A stretch of 64,000 nt of DNA from Luteolibacter luteus (GTDB taxonomy: Bacteria > Verrucomicrobiota > Verrucomicrobiia > Verrucomicrobiales > Akkermansiaceae), in assembly GCF_012913485.1 (NCBI RefSeq), contig NZ_CP051774.1, forward strand, positions 5,952,001 through 6,016,000. Reading direction: 5' to 3'. The notes beneath the pieces were generated by a model. It saw only the letters and a list, made by a program, of their open reading frames with translations. It was not told the origin of the DNA and did no database searches. Of the stretch, positions 60,042 to 64,000 are shown in pieces; the stretch's first letter is position 1, and every line of letters starts with the position of its first letter. Made by a program: the position numbers and the translations under genes.

Positions 60042-62033
60042 TTATTTCGCTCGCGCCGGCATGTCTTCGCTCACCGAGCGTTCTCCACGCAGCATCTTCC
60101 CGATCTCCCCGGTGAGCCACAGGAAATGATCGGATTTCATGCTCTTGTCGAAAACGAAGGGTACCTCGCCCACCGGCGGATTCTGGCTGGTCTTGAAGAT
60201 CGCCGTGCCTTCGTCGATCTCATCGAACATCGCGATGTAAAGGGACCGGTTCCCCGCTTGCCGTGCGGCGATTGCCTGGCTCCAGAGGAACCGGCCGCCC
60301 AGCCGCGGGATCGATTCGAGCTTCGCCTGCTGGTTCCGGCTCTTCTGGAGATTGTGCCAGCTGAAGCCAGGGAAGGCCACGGGCAGGTAGTCGAGATTGT
60401 GGTCGCGGCACCAGGCCAAATCCGGCTTCAGCAGCTTGTCCACACGGTTGGCGGCATCCTGCGGCGTGCCGAAGCGGCCCACAGCCCAAGGGCTGACGAT
60501 GTCTGCCATCAGCATGATCTCATGCAGCTTCGGATCGTTGATCGTATCGCGATCGAAGGTCCTCCAATAGCAGGGCACGCCGAGCATTACGGCGCAGCCG
60601 TTGTTCTTGAAATACTTTACCAGCTCTTCCCACTCCGTCAGGCAGGGAGGGCGGTCATTGAAGCCTAGTCCCCAGAGGGAGATGAGCGGCTTGCCACGAT
60701 AGTGGAGATAGGAGGGATCCTCCGTGCTCCAGAGTTCGTCCTTCTTGAGCCGCTCCCAATCTTCCGGGATGGAGTTGTAGTTCTGCGCGCGCAGCCCGGA
60801 GAGGTCATACATCAGCACCCATTTGCGTCCTTCCGCGGCGGCGGAGTTCTTGCAGTTGCGAAGTACGATATCCATCGAAGCACGATGATGGCCGTCGCGG
60901 GCGGAGGTGGCGAAGCGCTGGACGAAGACGCCATCGATCCCGTAGTCCTTCATCCATTTGAAATGACGGCGCACGGTCGGCTCCTTCACGGAGCTGAAGA
61001 CTTCGGCCACCGAGCCATCCGCATGGCGTAGCGGCGTGGGGAAACGTTCATCCGGGCCTAGTTCGGTCATGTCCGGCCACATGTCGATGTGCGTGCTGTC
61101 CGGGCCGAACTTCCCGCCAGGCGAGTAGTGGAACCAGCCATTCCGCGATCCATCGTCCCCGGTGCGGAACCATCCCTGATAGCCGGCCATCACCATGCCA
61201 TCCAGCTTGCCACTCATCTTCCGCCACGCGGCCATCGACCGCGTGAGATTCTGGCGCTGGTTGCCCTTGATGCCGTAGGATTGCAGGCCGACAGGCCCCT
61301 TCCAATCTGCCTCCACCTGAAGCTTCCGAAGAAAGCCCGCGACATTATAGCTGCCTTGGCCGAGCGGCTGTATCAGACGGTCCCAGCCCATCGATTTCGT
61401 GTCGCCCTTGTCCGCGCCATTGATGGTCACGAATTGAAGCTTCGCCTTTTCCTTGATGATCGCGGGCAGCGGGTCGACGTCGCCCTCGGTCTTCAGCCAG
61501 TGGCAAAGATTGAAGGTGATCCCCACCTCCTCGCGGTTCACCATGTCTGCTAGCTTCGCTGCATCCGGGAAGCGGGAGAGCCAGAAACCGGCATGCGGAT
61601 AGAGCGAGATCTTCACTCCGGCCTGTTTTGCGAAATCCGCGATCTCCGTGAGTGACTTCACCGCGGTCTCGCCGCCGTCCTTCGGGGCTTCCTGGATCGC
61701 GATCCAGAGGGTCGAGTTGCTGCCCTTCAGCTCATCGATCTGCTGGCGCAGCTCCGGCGTGAGGGCGGAGGCCCCGCTCTTGAATTTCAGCGTGAGATAG
61801 ACGTTCCAGAGTTTCAGCCCTTGGTCTTCGATGGCCTCCCGCATCGGCTTCACGGAGTCACCGCTGCCACCCAAGCCATCGAAGCCGAGTTCGTAGAGCG
61901 TGTCCGAGATCTGGGCCGGCTCACCGGAGATCCCGGTATCCATCGCAAAGAAGGCGTTCGCATCCGCCCGCAAAGGGGAGAGGAGCAGTGTGGCCAGCAG
62001 GGCGGGGCGAATGCGGAAAAGGGAGGCACTCAT
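60042..62033 (-). CDS. Secreted xylose-isomerase-like TIM barrel fused to GH99-like domain
   Basis: 663 residues with a signal peptide (ALLATLLLSPLRADA). Residues 25-275 match the sugar phosphate isomerase/epimerase (xylose-isomerase-like TIM barrel) fold: GFDGLGGSGDSVKPMREAIE, LYPHAGFW, VGITFNLCHWLKTEGD, LQFVTINGADKGD. Residues ~285-645 match GH71/GH99-like glycoside hydrolases (GMVMAGYQGWFRTGDDGSRN, HIDMWPDMTELG, MKDYGIDGVFVQRF, MYDLSG, KPLISLWGLGF, IAMFDEIDEGTAIF). It is a secreted polysaccharide-degrading candidate. Substrate unknown. Confidence 0.85.
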   Translation of the reverse strand: MSASLFRIRPALLATLLLSPLRADANAFFAMDTGISGEPAQISDTLYELGFDGLGGSGDSVKPMREAIEDQGLKLWNVYLTLKFKSGASALTPELRQQIDELKGSNSTLWIAIQEAPKDGGETAVKSLTEIADFAKQAGVKISLYPHAGFWLSRFPDAAKLADMVNREEVGITFNLCHWLKTEGDVDPLPAIIKEKAKLQFVTINGADKGDTKSMGWDRLIQPLGQGSYNVAGFLRKLQVEADWKGPVGLQSYGIKGNQRQNLTRSMAAWRKMSGKLDGMVMAGYQGWFRTGDDGSRNGWFHYSPGGKFGPDSTHIDMWPDMTELGPDERFPTPLRHADGSVAEVFSSVKEPTVRRHFKWMKDYGIDGVFVQRFATSARDGHHRASMDIVLRNCKNSAAAEGRKWVLMYDLSGLRAQNYNSIPEDWERLKKDELWSTEDPSYLHYRGKPLISLWGLGFNDRPPCLTEWEELVKYFKNNGCAVMLGVPCYWRTFDRDTINDPKLHEIMLMADIVSPWAVGRFGTPQDAANRVDKLLKPDLAWCRDHNLDYLPVAFPGFSWHNLQKSRNQQAKLESIPRLGGRFLWSQAIAARQAGNRSLYIAMFDEIDEGTAIFKTSQNPPVGEVPFVFDKSMKSDHFLWLTGEIGKMLRGERSVSEDMPARAK

Positions 62034-62095
62034 GGGAAAATTTGCATGCTAGGGCATCCTCGTGTTCTCATCGCGGGGGCCGCCACGATGGGACC

Positions 62096-62974
62096 ATGAT
62101 GATAAAGGATAGAGTTTACCGATCTCCGGAAGCGCGGGCAAAGGTATTCGCGTCGTACGACCGCATCCTCGCCGCATGGCCGGTGCCCCACGAGATCCTG
62201 TGGCTGGACGCCGCCCAAGGTCGCACCCATGGGATCGTGTGCGGACCGTCCGGTGCAGCGCCACTGGTGCTCCTGCATGGTGCCGGCGGAAACGCGACGA
62301 TGTGGTTCAATGCGATCGAGCGGCTCGCGGCACGGCGCCGCGTCTATGCTTTCGACATTCCGGGTGATCTGGGAAAAAGCGAGGGCGCGCCGATGGATCC
62401 GCGGAGCGATGCCCATGCAGATTGGCTCGCGGCGTGTTTCGCCCGGCTTGGGCTTCAGCAGGCGGAATTGTGCGGAGCTTCCTTCGGAGGCTGGCTCGGC
62501 GGGCGCTTCGCCTTGAAGTATCCCGCGCAGGTAACCGCGCTGGTGATGCTGGCGGCTCCGCACCTGTTGCCGGTGAAAGCGGGCTTCTTCGTGCGGGCCG
62601 TCCTCGCGACGGCCATGCCATCGGAGAAGAACATCCGTGGCTTTTACCGCTATCTCTCCTCGCCCCGCGGACAACAGGTCCCGGAGGAGGCCATGGCGGA
62701 TTTCGTGTTGCGCTGGCAATCCCAGCGCAACACGCCTCCAAGGGTGCCGATTTTCACGGAAGAGGATCTCGCAAGATTGCCGGAAAGAAGCCTTCTCCTG
62801 CTGGGTAGCGATGAAGCGCTGTTCGACCCCCTGCGCGCCGCGGACCGAGTCCGAAAGGCGGCACCGCAAGTCACGGTGTCGATCCTTCCGGGCGCCGGGC
62901 ATGTGCTGACGATCGATCAGCCTGCAGCGGCGCTCGGGGCGGTCTTGGATTTTCTGGAGCAAGGGGTGCGGTGA
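62096..62974 (+). CDS. Alpha/beta hydrolase
   Basis: 292 residues from the ATG at 62096, no signal peptide. Oxyanion-hole motif HGAGGNATMW, nucleophile elbow GASFGG, acid in LLLGSDEALFDP, His in GAGHVLTID. The overall layout is a standard alpha/beta hydrolase with a short cap. It could be an esterase, lactonase or haloalkane-dehalogenase-like enzyme. The start lies 62 bases from the start of the divergent glycoside-hydrolase-like gene. Confidence 0.87.
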   Translation: MMIKDRVYRSPEARAKVFASYDRILAAWPVPHEILWLDAAQGRTHGIVCGPSGAAPLVLLHGAGGNATMWFNAIERLAARRRVYAFDIPGDLGKSEGAPMDPRSDAHADWLAACFARLGLQQAELCGASFGGWLGGRFALKYPAQVTALVMLAAPHLLPVKAGFFVRAVLATAMPSEKNIRGFYRYLSSPRGQQVPEEAMADFVLRWQSQRNTPPRVPIFTEEDLARLPERSLLLLGSDEALFDPLRAADRVRKAAPQVTVSILPGAGHVLTIDQPAAALGAVLDFLEQGVR

Positions 62975-63113
62975 ATCGTTTCCCACCGGCGGCGTGAGCG
63001 CTGCGGCAAGCTGCAACCTTTGGCCTCCAGGAAAGCGGCATACCGGCTCCGCCCACGCGCCGGAGTTATAGGACATCTTGTCGCTGCAACCGGCCATCCA
63101 CAAGGAAACACGG

Positions 63114-63133
63114 CGTCCCCATATTCGGGGACG
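63114..63133 (+). terminator. Hairpin after alpha/beta hydrolase gene
   Basis: CGTCCCC / GGGGACG with a six-base loop, followed by A-rich sequence. It may end the plus-strand transcript of the hydrolase, but the lack of T-tract keeps confidence low. Confidence 0.35.
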
Positions 63134-63172
63134 AAAACAAAGGCGGCACGGCAGAACTTCATCCGCCGTGCC
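63134..63172 (-). terminator. Intrinsic terminator of glyA
   Basis: On the minus strand GGCACGGC pairs with GCCGTGCC (eight base pairs, 12-base loop) followed by GCCTTTGTTTTCG. It lies about 45 bases after the glyA stop. Confidence 0.7.
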
Positions 63173-63216
63173 CGCCGTGTGGGAATTTGCACCGCGCGCC
63201 GGTGCGGTGCTGAAAA

Positions 63217-64000
63217 TCAGAGCGTCGATCCCGGAAGCGGGAAGGCCTTGTTGAAGGCGAAGACCTCCGCACGGATCGCTTCCAGTGCCGTCTGGTCATC
63301 CTTCACTTCGAGCGCGCGGTGGATGAGATCCGCCACCTTCTCGACATCGGCTTCTTTCATGCCACGCGTGGTGACCGCAGGCGTGCCGATACGGATGCCG
63401 CTTGGCTTCATCGGGCTGCCGGTGTCGAAGGGGATGCCGTTCTTGTTCACGGTGATGCCGGCTTCGTCCAAGGCATGCGAAGCATCGGCACCATTGAGAC
63501 CCTTCGGACGCAGGTCCACGAGGAGGAGGTGGTTGTCCGTGCCGCCGGAGACGATGCGGTAGCCGTGGGAGGCGAGCCGCGCTGCGAGTGCCTGCGCGTT
63601 CTTCACCACCTGCTCCGCATAACCGCGGAACTCCGGCTGTAGCGCTTCACCGAAGCACACCGCCTTCGCGGCGATCACGTGCATCAGCGGGCCGCCTTGA
63701 ACGCCGGGGAATACCTGCGCATCGATCTTCTTCGCGAACTCCTGCTTGCAGAGGATGACGCCACCGCGGGGTCCGCGCAGGGACTTGTGCGTCGTCGTGG
63801 TCACGAAGTCGGCATGCGGCACGGGATTCGGATGCACTCCGCCGGCGACGAGGCCCGCGATGTGCGCCATGTCGACAAAGAGATAAGCGCCCACGTCCTT
63901 CGCGATCTTCGCGAGGCGTTCGAAGTCGATCTCACGCGGATACGCGGAGGCACCGGCGGTGATCAGCTTCGGCTTCAGGGTGTGGGCGGTGGCTTCGAGT
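63217..64000 (-). CDS. glyA: Serine hydroxymethyltransferase, N-terminus beyond window
   Basis: The frame continues to the window edge; about 261 C-terminal codons are visible. The PLP-binding Lys lies in [14 protein letters not shown], preceded by [15 protein letters not shown] with its conserved Asp and His. [56 protein letters not shown] and [15 protein letters not shown] are the usual landmarks. The enzyme interconverts serine and glycine and supplies one-carbon units. Confidence 0.96.
   Translation of the reverse strand, partial: LEATAHTLKPKLITAGASAYPREIDFERLAKIAKDVGAYLFVDMAHIAGLVAGGVHPNPVPHADFVTTTTHKSLRGPRGGVILCKQEFAKKIDAQVFPGVQGGPLMHVIAAKAVCFGEALQPEFRGYAEQVVKNAQALAARLASHGYRIVSGGTDNHLLLVDLRPKGLNGADASHALDEAGITVNKNGIPFDTGSPMKPSGIRIGTPAVTTRGMKEADVEKVADLIHRALEVKDDQTALEAIRAEVFAFNKAFPLPGSTL

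Overview
The window is a GC-rich (roughly 60 % by eye) bacterial chromosome segment. It most likely comes from Verrucomicrobiota, and a Verrucomicrobiaceae/Luteolibacter-like organism fits best. The clues are a Verru_Chthon cassette A pseudopilin-like protein, an ECF sigma factor overlapping a FecR-LamG gene, many secreted sulfatases, prepilin-like proteins, secreted FG-GAP/EF-hand proteins and weak Shine-Dalgarno sites. I see no rRNA, tRNA, CRISPR array, insertion sequence or prophage. Both window edges cut genes: the Verru_Chthon A gene at the left and glyA at the right.

Layout. 1-9.2 kb (minus strand): Verru_Chthon A; sigma factor with FecR-LamG; a DUF268 methyltransferase-like protein; a five-PAS histidine kinase overlapping its LuxR-type response regulator. 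9.3-14.2 kb (plus): two tandem secreted paralogues of unknown family with His-Gly and Asp-Ala-Cys motifs typical of caspase/gingipain/CHAT-type (clan CD) peptidases. 14.4-19.1 kb (plus): a receiver-only regulator, a possible 89-residue membrane protein, an Omp85-like barrel and a large secreted Gly/Pro-rich protein.

19.5-40.6 kb (plus): the most striking region, a co-directional run of 17 genes. It begins with an exported formylglycine-generating enzyme and an outer-membrane channel-like protein. Five exported sulfatases follow (two CxPSR, three CTAGR), interleaved with five exported DUF1254/DUF1214 proteins, an exported HAD phosphatase and small membrane proteins (HdeD, DUF4239, DUF202, a lipoprotein). 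The content suggests an extracytoplasmic sulfate-ester scavenging system; the role of the DUF1254 proteins is unknown. 40.6-46.7 kb (plus): a complete MoxR-DUF58-DUF4381-VWA-VWA-TPR-BatD-like (Bat) operon starting 19 bases after the last DUF1254 gene, with mostly 4-base overlaps.

46.8-64 kb: a prepilin-like gene with a clear terminator; a glycosyltransferase with a CPXCG zinc-ribbon-like mini-protein; two lipoproteins; a surA-pdxA pair; an HSL-type esterase; a 1233-residue FG-GAP/EF-hand protein; a TrhO-RluA fusion (two tRNA/rRNA modification enzymes in one chain); a TIM-barrel/GH99-like fusion; an alpha/beta hydrolase; and glyA. The best candidates for undescribed biology are the tandem caspase-like pair, the sulfatase/DUF1254 supercluster and the TrhO-RluA fusion.
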